A stretch of DNA of 64,000 nt from positions 9,176,001-9,240,000 of the forward strand of contig JAUEDM010000001.1 of NCBI GenBank assembly GCA_033439685.1, in the 5' to 3' direction. The first letter of the stretch is position 1. The number at the start of each line of letters is the position of its first letter. Under the pieces are notes generated by a model. That model searched no databases. It saw nothing but the letters and a program-made list of their open reading frames with translations, and was not told where the DNA came from. Position numbers and translations under genes: made by a program. This document shows positions 11,597-23,432 of the stretch, piece by piece. Source of the DNA: Apodospora peruviana (taxonomy: Eukaryota > Ascomycota > Sordariomycetes > Sordariales > Lasiosphaeriaceae).

Positions 11597-13724
11597 TTAT
11601 CTCCGCAACTTCTTGGCCGTCGTCCCAGTTCTTGTCCCCTGTCCCCCCAGCAGACTTTGACATGTCACAGTTCCCGGCCTGCTCACCCGGCGAGTGGAAA
11701 ACGACCAGGAACCGCTGCCCGGCGGTGTTGCTGCCATGGCGGAAGTGGTCACCCCACCATCGCCGGGATATGTGACAGTCATGCCAACCTTTGAATCCAC
11801 CAGGTAGTTGCTCACACAGGTCACCCCGATGGTTCCGCTCTGAGAGCTAGTCCACGTAACCGCTTGCACGGTCACGGTGTCAGCCCCAGAGAACAATGTA
11901 ATTGTCACGTCCGCAGTGCCGGTGCGATTCTGGGACTGCGATGTGATCTCGAGTCTGAACAAATAATCGCCAGTCGGAGCAGAAGATGCGAACTTGAGTG
12001 TGGCGGTTTTGTTGTCGGCGCTCCTGGAGAAGGTGGAAAGGTTGGCTTCGGTGCCGGCGGACTCGGCCGTGACGATGGACCATCGCCACGTCAAAGTGTC
12101 GTTGGCAAACACGGTGCTGGGGTTCAGCTGCGAGCCCTTTAGGACGAAAGTGTCATCGGAGCGGACATATAGATGATCCGTGACTGTCGCCGTGCTGCCC
12201 GATGTGCCGATCTTGATGTTGGCGTCAACATGTGGTTGGGGGGTCTGAGGGTCGGTCGGTGTCGCGGGAGAGCAAGTTGAGATGTCAAACACAGCGACAC
12301 CTGACTGGGGGAAGGGATCCAACGGCCCGAAAATGTTTCCATCCTCGTCGGGACCGACGCCCTTCGTGATGTGAGAGAACTGAGAGAACTCGTGGATCAG
12401 AGGTTCGCTTCCGGGAACCAGGAGCTCTGGCTGGATCCACTCGAGGATGGGAGACACATATTGGCCAGCGACGATGCCGTTCCTTGTTACTACTGTGCCC
12501 GTGCTCGCGACAGCCCGATACTCACGCGTGTAGACCGTTGGGACGGTGCCGTCGATCCTGGAGATCCATTTGTTGCGTCCGCCTGCCTCGGGTCGCTGTT
12601 GAGCAACTGCGATGGCTCGGTCGGTTGTTAAGCCGGTGCAGGGGTTAATGTCGACGGCGCTGATGGATACTGTCACCGATGGGTCAGATGTGTAGCCCAC
12701 GAAGCGGGTTTCTGCCACCTCGCCGTTGGGATCGTTGGTGTAGACGCCGACAAGTGTTTCCTCGATCCGAATGTAGGTGGGTGCTCCCGTGGTGGTGATT
12801 TGGACGTTCCAGGCTATGATTTCAAACGCGACTATCTGGTTTGCTGGCGTGCGGAATCCGCGGTAGACAATGAAGTCGCCGACCAGGAATGGCGCCATGA
12901 CAAGCGGGTCAGGGGCCTGGCTGCGTGGTTGTTAGCATTCCTTGTTAAACATGATTAATATATCATGTTAAAATTGGCTATGTGTTCTTACAATATTCTT
13001 CTTGGAGTTGTTGAGGTCCCCACAGTCGGTCGGTTGGATAGGGGGCACAAGGTGTCATTGGCAGATCGCGGTACACACATGGGGAAGCCCGAAAACGACG
13101 ACACGCTCGGGTTCACATCGTCCGCAACCATGAACGGAGAGGAGAAACCGGCCGAAAACACAGCGTTGGGGTCATTGATACGGATGATCGGTCCGTTGTG
13201 GATTTTCATTGTCCCGTCAAAGTTGATCTCGTCGATGTAGCCTTGGTTGGTCTCCATGGCGAACTCGGAGATGATCACCTGAGCAGCGATGGGCGTGCCA
13301 CCGACAATATTGCCAGCAACCTGCATGTCTGTCAGTGATCGACATGATTATAGGGTACACAACATGAAGTCTAGCCAGTCTTGGTGGCGGTGTCGGAGCT
13401 TACAGTAACCTCGTATCCGAGAACGGCTGCCTTGCCAGCCACAAACTCCTTCCATGGCACAAATGCTGCTGGGAAGGTGACAAGGAGATTCTTGGGGATC
13501 TGGACTGTCCAACCGTTGACCGAGATGGTACCACCAGTGTTGTACGAGCTATCCGTGGCGGTAGCACTGCGGTAATGGATAGGAGTTAGTCCGTGGATCA
13601 GAGTTCTATGAGTTTCGGATGGCGAGGCAAATTCTTACTCAATCAAAGCTCCATCAAGAAGGATGGGGATGTCGGTGGCCAACACCTGGAGGGCCAACAT
13701 GACAAGATAAAAGAGGTAGAGCAT
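11597..13724 (-). CDS. Large secreted protein of unknown function
   Basis: Four exons (13724..13639, 13566..13404, 13320..12992, 12920..11597) join in phase to 633 residues. The first exon encodes a classical signal peptide (MLYLFYLVMLALQVLATD). Residues 30-85 contain YNTGGTISVNGWTVQIP, and 85-190 contain PMCVPRSANDTLC. The long last exon has GFRTPANQIVAFEIIAW and PCTGLTTDRAIAVAQQ. From about 480 a Thr/Ser-rich beta-type region resembles an Ig or PKD-like fold (TWRWSIVTAES, DYLFRLEITSQSQNRTGTAD). Several N-glycosylation sequons and few charged residues suit an extracellular or wall-bound protein. Similar proteins exist in ascomycetes in my recollection, without a known role. A TATA element lies about 120 bp upstream of the start. 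Confidence 0.8.
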
Positions 13725-16700
13725 GTTGGGCGAGGATCTTCAAAGGCTGTCGCGTACGAATGTATGTCTGGTCGTTCGTAATAATAAAGAGATGTGATCA
13801 AGCTGCTGACTGGAGATGTAGGACAACGAGCGAACCATGAAGACTTTATATAGAGATTCTGACAACTAGTTCTAGCATCACAGGATACACACAATCATCC
13901 AAGGCAACTTTTATCGACTCCATGCCGATGTATCCATATCGAGAGCAAGGCTGAAGCTGCTTGACTCGAGCGGATTAACGGCACTCTTGATGAATTCATT
14001 TCCCTATTGGGAAGCCAAGGCCCCCTTGAAAACGACACTGAGAGTTATTGCTCTATCGTCCGCACGGCATGAGGGGCTGGATCCTTCGTGATCAATACTT
14101 ACGGGTATTGCCAAGCGGTCATGCTGAAAGATTTGTCTTGGAAGACAGCAGAGGTTAGCATCCATTGTAACATCACTACCTCCTTGACGTCGCCAAGGCT
14201 GAGATTAATCTTATGCCTAAGGTTAAGGGAAGGTGCACACCCCTATTTTTACATATTCGGTCTCGGCAAAGAGAGAAACAGCGATTCACCATGGTGCACC
14301 TTAGCTACGTGAGTCAGCTCATGATTCTAGGGTATTCCAGTTACACAAGTTGAGTCTCTCTCTCTTTTTTGCTGTTCACACTAGAAGAAAAGAAGGACGC
14401 ACGCAGAAAGCACTCAGATACGAGAGGTATCCATCCCCATATGCTAGGTTATACGCACTGGAGCATATTGCTATGCTGTTGGATAAACCATCAACTTTTC
14501 CAGCAACTCGCCAGTCCTAACTACTAAGTATCCTATGCTAGCATCTGTTCGCTGTGCCTCTGCTCTGCTATCCGGCATTTTAACATGACCCCTATTCCAG
14601 TCCTTGTGTAAGACTCAATACAAACATCCTCTTACTCCGGTCTGCAGACTCTTCATTGGGTAAAAGACCCGGCCAGCTGGCCGAGCAGCACTGGACAAGT
14701 GCAACCACACCCGTCTACCATATCCCATCTGTACAAGCAGGATAAAGTTGCCACTCGGTTATTTCGAGCAATGATTCCTTCCTACATGTCCATCCATACT
14801 CCCATGGTATTTGCTGTCTGTCCCGTGTTGTTGACGAACCGGGCAACTTTAAGCGACACAGTCCTGATAATTGATAAATGGCGTACTCCCGTCGGATGCT
14901 ATCCGCGGCTAGCGAGGAGAGGAGAGGCGAGTGGAGAGGGTACCTTAGCTAGTACCGATCGCACCTACATCCCATACCTAGTCTAGTATTTCATTATATG
15001 CATGTGATGATCCTTGTGCTAATTATAAGGCCCAAGCTACCGCATGACGCATCTGCCTACCGCACCGTTGTAACCATATCATGCTTCCCTTAGCTCGGGG
15101 CCAGGCCTGGAATCCGGGGTCGGGAAGTCTTGGTCTCCGGGATTGCAGCACGGCTGCCGCCTGCACGAGTTATTGTCTCTCCCGCGTATACTTGCCAACC
15201 CAGCCGACCGTCTGATCGATAGGTAGCGAGGGTCGGCTACTACAGCGGGCGCGTGCTGAGCACGGGAACGCACTGGAAATCCCCGGTCAGCCAGGTCTCC
15301 GGCCTCGGCTCCTCCCTGGCGGGTTTGTCAATAATGTAACGCAACTGCATTAGGAGAAACCACATCAACAACCTCAAGTTCAAATGACAGTGCAGACCGT
15401 AGACGTATCATATCGTACCTGACATAAATGAAGACTCAAACCAAAGAATGACCTGCAGTTCCAACATGCAAACTTGGCAAAGCTTGTTAGCTGAAAGACC
15501 AAAGAAAGGGGGTCGATCTGGAACACCCACCCTTTGATCTTTGGAGGACTGCTTGCAGCCATCGGAAAGTTCTGGTCGATCTGCACCGGATTCGAGGCAG
15601 CTAGAAAAACTCCATCTACGGATTACTCATGCCCCGCACGGAACGGCTCGGGGTGCATTGGTAGTGCGACCAAGCGAGGAGGTGAGTGGCTACCTACTTT
15701 ATTAAAAGGCACGAAATATATCAACTGCCAAGACCAAGGCGCCCGTGTGGTCACAGCATGGAACTGTGGAGGAGGACGATAATTGGTCAGATGTCGGGAC
15801 GCTATTGAACAGGCCGTTTCGCCAAGACATCCGAGGCAAATTCGAGATACATATTCGTCTGGTCTCGCTCTCGGACTGCCACATATGTGCGTGTAAGTAT
15901 GTGGCACCGAAGGACCAGGAGTAGGAAAAGGGGAATGCTGCAGCAGGCCACCTTAGTTCCGCGAGGGGACCTAGTTGGACATGTTCTTTTTTTCACACGG
16001 GAGCAAGCATTACAGCTTGAGATTTTGTTCAGGTCATTTCCCCCTGTTGCGACTTGCCCGCCGTCCACCTGCATGACGAAATCCCAGTCAGTAGCCTACC
16101 TCTCCGGGATGGACCGACACAGATACGCGGGCGTGCTTCTCTGGCAGGAGAATGCGTTTGTCCAATTATGTTTGTGTTCGTGGGTCCCGGGTTCGTTCAA
16201 GTGGCTGACTTTGCCCTGCCAGAGGGTAGGGCAAAGAAGCAGACGTCGCTTTGTGCCCCTGACGGTAGACACAAATGCATCTGCAGTTCTGCATATGTGC
16301 TGACCCCTGAGGCAAGCACAGGTTTGTTCTTAACAAGAAATCGCCACAAGCCCGAGGTCAGCCGCTTCCAATCGATTCAGCCATAAGCCACGGCGTCGTA
16401 GATGGTACATATTGTGCTACTTGCCTGCCTGACTATGGGCGTCTGCCGCTGCTACGGTGTGGGTAGCTTCGCGTCAAACGGAGCTGCTGTTTGCACACAG
16501 CTTCCCGTGCAGTAGTGAGGGTGTATATAATAGTAATGCCAAGCTACCGGGTTGATGATGAGAGTGCATTCTACCCTATTGTCACGTCCCGAACCGAGTC
16601 CCGGAGTTAAGTAATCATGGGTCCCAGAGACCCGGATCGAGTCATGGCACATTTCATATACGCGGAAAGCCCGGCGGAAAACGTGCGCACCTAGATCGCC

Positions 16701-18183
16701 ACACCCCTGAATCACTGTTGGACTGTGGTGGTTGTCAATACTGGACGTACTGTTATATGGGTGCCCAAGCTTGCCACCGTACCTACTTGACCTAGCGGAA
16801 CATCCGACTCTATTGTAGAGCCTCCTTAGTTACACCACTTGATTCCGCAACATTACATCCCTGCTTGCTCCATCTCCGAAATATCATCCAGTTCCAGTTA
16901 GCTCACGCTGGCTGACATCTATTATCTTAATTTTGCATACTTAATGGAGCGACTCGGACCTCGGTTATAAGTGCTCTCCGAGAAGCTTGGGCTTGGTATT
17001 CTAGACTGGTTAAGTCGCCAAGAAGAATTTTTGGGCACTCCGCACCGACCGACGCCCATGACTATGGCGTGGCTCACGTATGACTCCTCATCTAGGTAGT
17101 TCTTACCATGTTAATGTGCCTCAATGTTTCAGCCCCCCAAGGGTCCACCATGTGGGTGATTATCAGATGAATACCCCTTGACCCGTATCGATGCCAAGGC
17201 TTGATGCTGTGATTTAAATAGCATCTTGCAGCGAGTTGTGGAACATGGTCGCCGGGGATGATAGGAGAGAGTCTGCGAAGCTGTATTAACGCAGACTCTG
17301 TGTGGATTCCTAGTATTGATTCTATCAAAGAGACCAGGATGCCCCTGACATGACTACCATTATATGTCTTGTATTGCAGGTCATATGCTGTATCACGGAG
17401 GTTGTGAAAGGTGCTCTCTACCTGGCATACAACCTCAAACTCGTCCCTCTCTCGCTACATACCTGAAAAGTTATCCATACAACCAGGCAGTTTCTGACAA
17501 CACCACCTGTCAACCTCCATCCCATCACCACACCCCTAGGACTTGATTACTGACCTTCTTACACACCCCTTTTACTTCCCCCGGATCAATATTGACAGGT
17601 CTAGACTTCGCGCTCGGACAACACTCCTCCCCGTCAACGATCGTGGGTGGATAATATTTCCACTTTGAGGCTCGGGTGGGTGATGTCGTCGAGCAGACGA
17701 CATGCTGGCGCCACAGGAGTTGGACAAATTTCTCGGTCAAGAATTCCTAAACTAGACATGACACTATCACCAACCGACATACGCTATTAGGTAAATGGGG
17801 GCAAGAGATACACATGTGACAACGGCTGCAGCTTGGACAGGTGGTCAAACTTTCAAAGCAGACAGAAGAAATGAAAGGGGACAGATAGCATCGTGGCGGC
17901 GATGGAACTATTGACAATAGTGTATGGGCCATTCCCATGTCTTCACTCAGGGGCTCATGATATCTCTTGGTTACGACGATGGATGGATGGAGACTTGCCT
18001 AAGAAAACTATAAGAACCAACCATCGCCGTGTGACGAGTGAATTGGATCCTTGGTTGTAGCAGGCTTCAACAGGAGAACAACCTCACTCTCTAAATCAGT
18101 CCCTCGAGCATCTTTCTATTTGGTGATCTTACTCACATTCCTTTGTCCACCGAATAGTCAGAGGATACGTCCAGCCATCCGCC
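13725..18183. other. 4.4-kb gene-free stretch
   Basis: No frame on either strand here shows family motifs, signal peptide plus splice structure, or coding periodicity that I can recognise. The longest open frames are about 140 codons and overlap each other on both strands. No tRNA-like cloverleaf or long repeat was noticed. It may hold long promoters, non-coding transcripts or heavily decayed elements. Confidence 0.4.
13845..13854 (-). promoter_or_regulatory. TATA-box candidate for the 633-residue secreted protein
   Basis: On the minus strand the sequence reads CTATATAAAG, about 120 bases before the ATG at 13724. Position and sequence fit a TATA element. No direct evidence is available. Confidence 0.45.
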
Positions 18184-20182
18184 ATGTTTTCTGTGCTTCA
18201 GCCCTTTGCCTTCGCTCTTGCGGCTCTGCCCATCGTTCTGGGCCAGCCCGCCTCGGATGGGACGCCTCATCAGCTTCAGCGGAGAAAGGACTGGGAGAGC
18301 CCTGCATATACATGGCTCTATCAGTTTCCTTTGCCGATCCCTCCTGTTAAAGCGCCCAAAATGTAAGTATTATTCATTCACAAGACTAGAGGAGAAGCAC
18401 TAACACCTGCCTCAGGACCATCACCAACCCGGTCACCGGCAATCCCATAGACTACTATGAGATTTACATCAACGAGTTCACGACAAACGTCTATCCCAAC
18501 AAGGGAGATGCTGTCCTTGTCGGTTACGATGGCATGTCTCCCGGCCCGACCTTTCTCATGCAGAAGGGCCGTGAGTCTGTGGTGAGGTTCGTCAACAATG
18601 CCACTATGGACAACTCTGTCCATCTCCACGGGTCCTACTCGGTAAGTTCTTCCAAGCAACACTCTTTCATCCAAGTCCAAGCTGACTGGGATTGGCAACA
18701 TAGCGTGCTCCGTGGGACGGTTGGGCTGAGGACGTCACAGCGCATGGAGAATTCAAGGACTACTTCTATCCAAACAGCCAAGCCGGGCGTTTTCTGTGGT
18801 ATCACGATCATGCCATTGACCATACGGCTGAGAATGCCTACTTTGGTCAGGCAGGCGGCTACATCCTCCATGACCCGGCGGAGGACAGCTTGGGTCTCCC
18901 CTCGGGTTACGGGCAATTCGATATCCCTCTCATCCTGTCCGCCAAGCAGTACAACAACGACGGAACTCTCTTCAGCCCCGCTGGTGAGACGACTTCGCTT
19001 TACGGAGACGTCATCCATGTCAACGGCCAACCTTGGCCATACTTTAACGTCCAACCGCGCAAGTACCGTCTTCGTTTCCTGAACGCGGCAGTGTCCCGGA
19101 CCTTCTTCCTCTACTTCCAGCGCGCAACCGGATCGACCGCCAAGATCCCGTTCCAGGTGATTGCGTCCGACGCCGGTCTGCTCTCCGGCCCAGCCAACAC
19201 ATCCGACCTCTACATCAGCATGGCCGAACGCTACGAGGTTGTCTTCGACTTTGCGCCCTTTGCCGGCCAGAACATCACGCTCAGAAGCACGCACGATGTC
19301 GGTGCTGACATCGACTATCTCCACACGGACAAGGTGATGCGCTTCGTGGTCGGTTCGACCCCCGTGACGGACCCAAGCACGGTGCCAGCCGTCCTGGGCC
19401 ATCCAAACTTCCCACCAACCATCTCGAACCCTGTCCCGAACCACCACTTCGACTTTGAGCGCACCAACGGAGAGTGGAAGATCAACGGAGTCGGCTTCAA
19501 CGAGGTCGCCAACCGCGTGCTCGCCAATGTTCCGAGGGGAACCATCGAGATCTGGGAGCTGCAGAACACGGGCGGCGGCTGGAGTCACCCCATCCACGTG
19601 CACTTGGTCGACTTTAGGGTCCTCTCGCGGACCAACGACGATAACCGCGTTGTCTACAACTACGAGAGCCAGGGCTTGAAGGACGTCGTCTGGTTGGCAC
19701 CCGGCGAGACGGTCAAGATCGAGGCGCATTATGCCCCCTGGGATGGCGTCTACATGTTCCACTGCCACAATCTGATCCATGAAGATGTAAGTCCACACTG
19801 TTCCGCCCATTTCACAGAATCTTCCGTGTGCTGACATAGCGACCCTTTTTTTTTTTTTTTCTAGCATGAGATGATGGCAGCTTTTAATGTCACAGCCCTC
19901 CTTGACCTCGGGTACAACGAGACCGCCTTCCGCGATCCCATGGAGGGTCGGTGGCGCGCTGAGCCCGTCACGGCAGCCAAGTTCACCCCTACCGCCATCA
20001 CGCAGAAAGTGCAGTTCATGGCCAGCCTCGAACCGTATAACAATGTCGAGGAAGTCTTTGATGTGCTGGATGAGTACTGGGCCACGCACAAGAAGCGCGC
20101 TGCCAGTGCCCCTTCACCGATTGCCGGCGGCGTGAAGACCAGGCGAATGCGGATTGAGGGTTCCAAGCTGAAAATGCTCTGA
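18184..20182 (+). CDS. Multicopper oxidase, bilirubin-oxidase-like
   Basis: Four exons (18184..18362, 18416..18641, 18704..19786, 19865..20182) give 601 residues. A signal peptide (FALAALPIVLGQ) starts the protein. All four copper-binding motifs are in order: HLHGS at the end of exon 2, WYHDHA in exon 3, HPIHVHLVDF near residue 460, and HCHNLIHEDHEM across the exon 3/4 junction. These ligate one type-1 and three type-2/3 coppers. The protein oxidises an organic or metal substrate at T1 and reduces oxygen to water. The HCHNLIHEDHEMMAAFNV ending and a long C-terminal extension match the fungal bilirubin-oxidase/CotA-like branch rather than classical laccases. Intron 3 carries a long T run before its CTAG acceptor. 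The true substrate is unknown. Confidence 0.92.
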
Positions 20183-20782
20183 GCTGTTTTCTTGGTTGTG
20201 TGGGTCTTGTCTGGCCCCTTTTTTTTTTTTGTATAAAACATGCACGTCCTTCCTTTTTGGACCTATTTTCTTCTTCTTGACGCTCTTTTGTTCTGTTTAG
20301 TGCTTGTCGAAGACCTCCTATTTTTCAGTTGATGGTTGAATATCGAGATATGGCTGGCTTTGTCCTGCTGCTATAGTACATACCTGAGATACATAACGCA
20401 ATGGAATAAATGAATATTCACTACAAAATCTACGTTAATAGGTTTTAATATCTAGCAATACTTGTCTAGGAAAATAGAACTCAAGATATGTATCAAGATA
20501 TGAAAGGCATTTTCGTCTAGGTCAGGACCTGGCAAAGTAGCTAAGGTTTTAAATTATAGTAGAGGTATATAGTAAAGATCGCTTTAATTATCCAAGGTAA
20601 TAAACCCGCGAAAGCGTAGCTACTGTCCTGAAGACGCTCCTTAGTTACCCAGTCCGCGTCCCGCGCATCTATGTGTATATCTACCTAGCCCAACTGTAAT
20701 ACGACCATACGTTTGAGAGAATAAACGGAAAAAGGTTTTATTTATCCCTTAATAAATAACCGAGCACACGACGACCTGCAAC
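20183..20782. other. AT-rich convergent intergenic region
   Basis: This lies between two convergent 3' ends (multicopper oxidase plus, MFS carrier minus). A T run at 20218-20231 and AT-rich DNA are the only features, which fits 3' processing signals for both genes. Confidence 0.5.
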
Positions 20783-22330
20783 TCACATCTTCACGAGGAA
20801 CTTCCCTCTGGACAGCCAAAACCTCAAGGCAAACAGCAAAAGACCCGAAGCGGTGGAAGCCGTCCCGCCGTAAGCCCACAACTTGGTCCATTGCAAGTTG
20901 CTCAGATCGGTGCCGAGGATAGCACCACCGCCCGGCCCACCGCAGAGGACTCCGAAAGCGAAGAAAGTGAAGCCCATGCCCATCCTGGTACCGACCTTTG
21001 ACTTGTCCTTGGTCAGCCGAACCAAGCAGACGGGCGGAAGGGCTATGAAAACCCCAGAGAAGAAGCCGTAGAGAAGCGCAATGATAGTGACGCCGGCGAG
21101 CGAGTCGACCCCGATCATGGCGTATGTCAGGCCGCCGCATATGATGGCGCCAGGGGCGAGCACTTTCATAACACAGGTTAGAATTCGTTCCTGCAACACA
21201 ACAAAAAACGAGGAGTAAAAATACTTACCATTCATTGGCCCGACCCTGTCAGAGAGAGCATTTGGCAGCGTCCGGCCAAACATCGAAGCAGCATTCATGA
21301 TGGGAACGAGATAAAACGACATCTCGGCGCTCGCAGCTCCGGTGACACCTGCGAAATACGAGATGTAAAAAAGCATGACATAGAGCCCGACGAACCCGAT
21401 CATGGAGCAGAGGGTAAACACGACAAACGGCCAGTCAGTAAAGGCGTCCCAGTCCAGCACGGCTCGCGGCTTGACCGGCTTGATGCCCATCTTCATGAAG
21501 AAGATCGGAACCAGCAACGTGCCCAATGCCACAAACGCGAGCGCCCGCACAGCCCAGCCAAACCCGACCTCGTTGAGCAGGCGATAGAAAATGATGGGGT
21601 AGATCACGCCGCCGAGCGAGGACCCAGACGCAGCGAGACCTATGGCCAGGCCGATCCTGGTACTGAAATAGGCCGGCAGCACCGCCAGCGACGGCACAAA
21701 CAGTAATCCGGCGCCGATGCCGACGCAGAAACCCTGAGCAAGAAGCGCCTGCCAGTAGGTCTTGCAGATGCTGAGCATCATGAAACCCAGCACGATGAGG
21801 ACCGAGCCGGTCACCAACAGATGCTTAAAGTAGCCCCGGTCGTAGACGGGGCCGGATACCAGCCCAAACACGAGCACGCAGTAGGCTTGTATCGATCCGA
21901 TCCACGATATGTTTGACGAAGATTCGTGGAAGAGCTCGCCCGTCTCGTAGTAGGTCTGGAATATGCCGAATGTGTTGAGGACGCCCCAGGTGTTGAAGAA
22001 GATGGCGAAGCCGGAGGCGACCTGGATCCAGGCTTTCAGGCCGCCATTTGGCGGTACGTGTTGGCCAGTGCCTACATGCGGTGGTTGAGGTCCTTTCTCT
22101 GATGTCGTCGTCGTTGGGTGTTGTTGTGGTGGTGCTTCAATGTCTGCGATGCTGCCGTTTGCTTGGCGGTGCGCGTGACTTTCGCCAATGGCGTCGGAGG
22201 CGGCGTCAGGTTCAGCTGCGCGGAAAGAGGCGGGTGGCGTGTCAGACAGCGACCCGCCGTCCTGCTTGTCGCTGTCCATTGCGGCTGCTTTCGGCTTTGG
22301 AGGGATGGATTCCGGGTGGCTGAATGACAT
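20783..22330 (-). CDS. MFS transporter, monocarboxylate-porter (MCT/MCH) family
   Basis: The ATG is at 22330 (MSFSHPESIPPK). The open frame begins 36 bases earlier, but only at GTG. A 66-bp intron at 21163..21228 (GTAAGT donor, TTCTAACCTG branch, AAAG acceptor) must be removed although it keeps the frame, because the retained reading inserts non-family sequence. The product is 493 residues. A polar N-terminal tail of about 90 residues precedes the family start NGGLKAWIQVASGFAIFFN. Other family pieces are TFGIFQTYY, the SWIGSIQAY loop, and MNAASMFGRTLPNALSDRVGPMN between the halves. Yeast MCH proteins are related and one carries riboflavin; the substrate here is unknown. Confidence 0.9.
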   Translation of the reverse strand: MSFSHPESIPPKPKAAAMDSDKQDGGSLSDTPPASFRAAEPDAASDAIGESHAHRQANGSIADIEAPPQQHPTTTTSEKGPQPPHVGTGQHVPPNGGLKAWIQVASGFAIFFNTWGVLNTFGIFQTYYETGELFHESSSNISWIGSIQAYCVLVFGLVSGPVYDRGYFKHLLVTGSVLIVLGFMMLSICKTYWQALLAQGFCVGIGAGLLFVPSLAVLPAYFSTRIGLAIGLAASGSSLGGVIYPIIFYRLLNEVGFGWAVRALAFVALGTLLVPIFFMKMGIKPVKPRAVLDWDAFTDWPFVVFTLCSMIGFVGLYVMLFYISYFAGVTGAASAEMSFYLVPIMNAASMFGRTLPNALSDRVGPMNGKYFYSSFFVVLQERILTCVMKVLAPGAIICGGLTYAMIGVDSLAGVTIIALLYGFFSGVFIALPPVCLVRLTKDKSKVGTRMGMGFTFFAFGVLCGGPGGGAILGTDLSNLQWTKLWAYGGTASTASGLLLFALRFWLSRGKFLVKM

Positions 22331-23432
22331 CAATCCGAACGTGTTTTGAGGCCGGACTGTCTCCACCCCTTATATCTGAGTCGATGTTCAATTGAAGAGC
22401 AGTGAGTTGGCCAAGAAAACCTGAAAAGAAGCGACGCGACAGGCAGAGGTCAATTGAAGTGCGAATAAGCAACAAGGGTCCTGCGACAAAGCATCACCGT
22501 ATTTGTCCGGTCTGGCAGTGAGATGATCCGCCAGACCTCTTTGAGTTAAAAAGCAACGTCCTAGAGGGGGGCGGCAGATATTAAACTTGGTCCTTCCTGA
22601 CCAATCATGCTGGACAATTGTTCGGAACTCACTGTCTAACTCCGAACCCATCCTTACAAATCCTGGGGTGCGTTTACCAACTGGATGGGATGGATGGCTC
22701 GTCCGTCGCTCGGCACTCCGAGGCACACAGCGGCGAGTGACGCGATTGTGCATTGCGGTTTGTCGACATCTCACTCTATCAAGACACCTTGTGTTGGAAA
22801 CGTGTGTTTGTTTCAAACCTCAATTGCTCGGAGAAACGACAACCAGGCCCAGACAAGTTGCCCAGTGTTTCGGCTGCCAAAATTGCACCGTGTTGCGTCG
22901 TCTTATTTCCGAGCCCGGCGTCATGACATTCCCGTGCCACAACTCTCGTGCCACTCGGCTCGGATCAATCAAAGATCCACCTGTCTTTCGTATTTCCGAT
23001 CGCCACGTCAAGTTGTTTCCTCACAAGGTATATTCCGTATGCTCTGTAACTCCTATCATGATACCTAGGTAATCCGAACTTTGTGTCACAAACAGGTAGC
23101 ATTTGGAAATTGGAGTCACCTTGGTCGCCTTGTTCTCCAAGCTGGGGGAAGTCCATAAACCGACTAATGCACGCTAGCTTTTTCAGGGAAAGCTACCGCT
23201 TTGGCCCCGGCGTCGGAGAAAATATGGCACGGTGACGGCAACCGACGGCCAAAAAACGCTGCCGTCCTCCGACCGTGATACTCCAAACTGCCGATAGCGC
23301 ACTGCATAGATGATACCCGACCCGCCAAAGATCCCTCTCTGCGTGGTGCATCCTACCCACCTTTGGTTCAATATTACCCTATCTTACCCAGGGTACTTGA
23401 TTGAAACGGCCTGAAGAAAACTGGACGGAGCA
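22331..23432. other. Divergent promoter region between MFS carrier and TPR gene
   Basis: About 1.1 kb lies between the starts of a minus gene and a plus gene. Overlapping frames at 22600-23070 have no recognisable motifs. Confidence 0.5.

Noticed and set aside
18635..20089. 484-codon open frame on the minus strand
   Set aside because: It is the exact antisense of the multicopper oxidase exons and crosses its introns. Its sequence has no motif, while the plus strand carries all copper sites.
22331..22366. 12-residue longer start for the monocarboxylate-type carrier
   Set aside because: The longer frame begins at GTG; the first ATG is at 22330.
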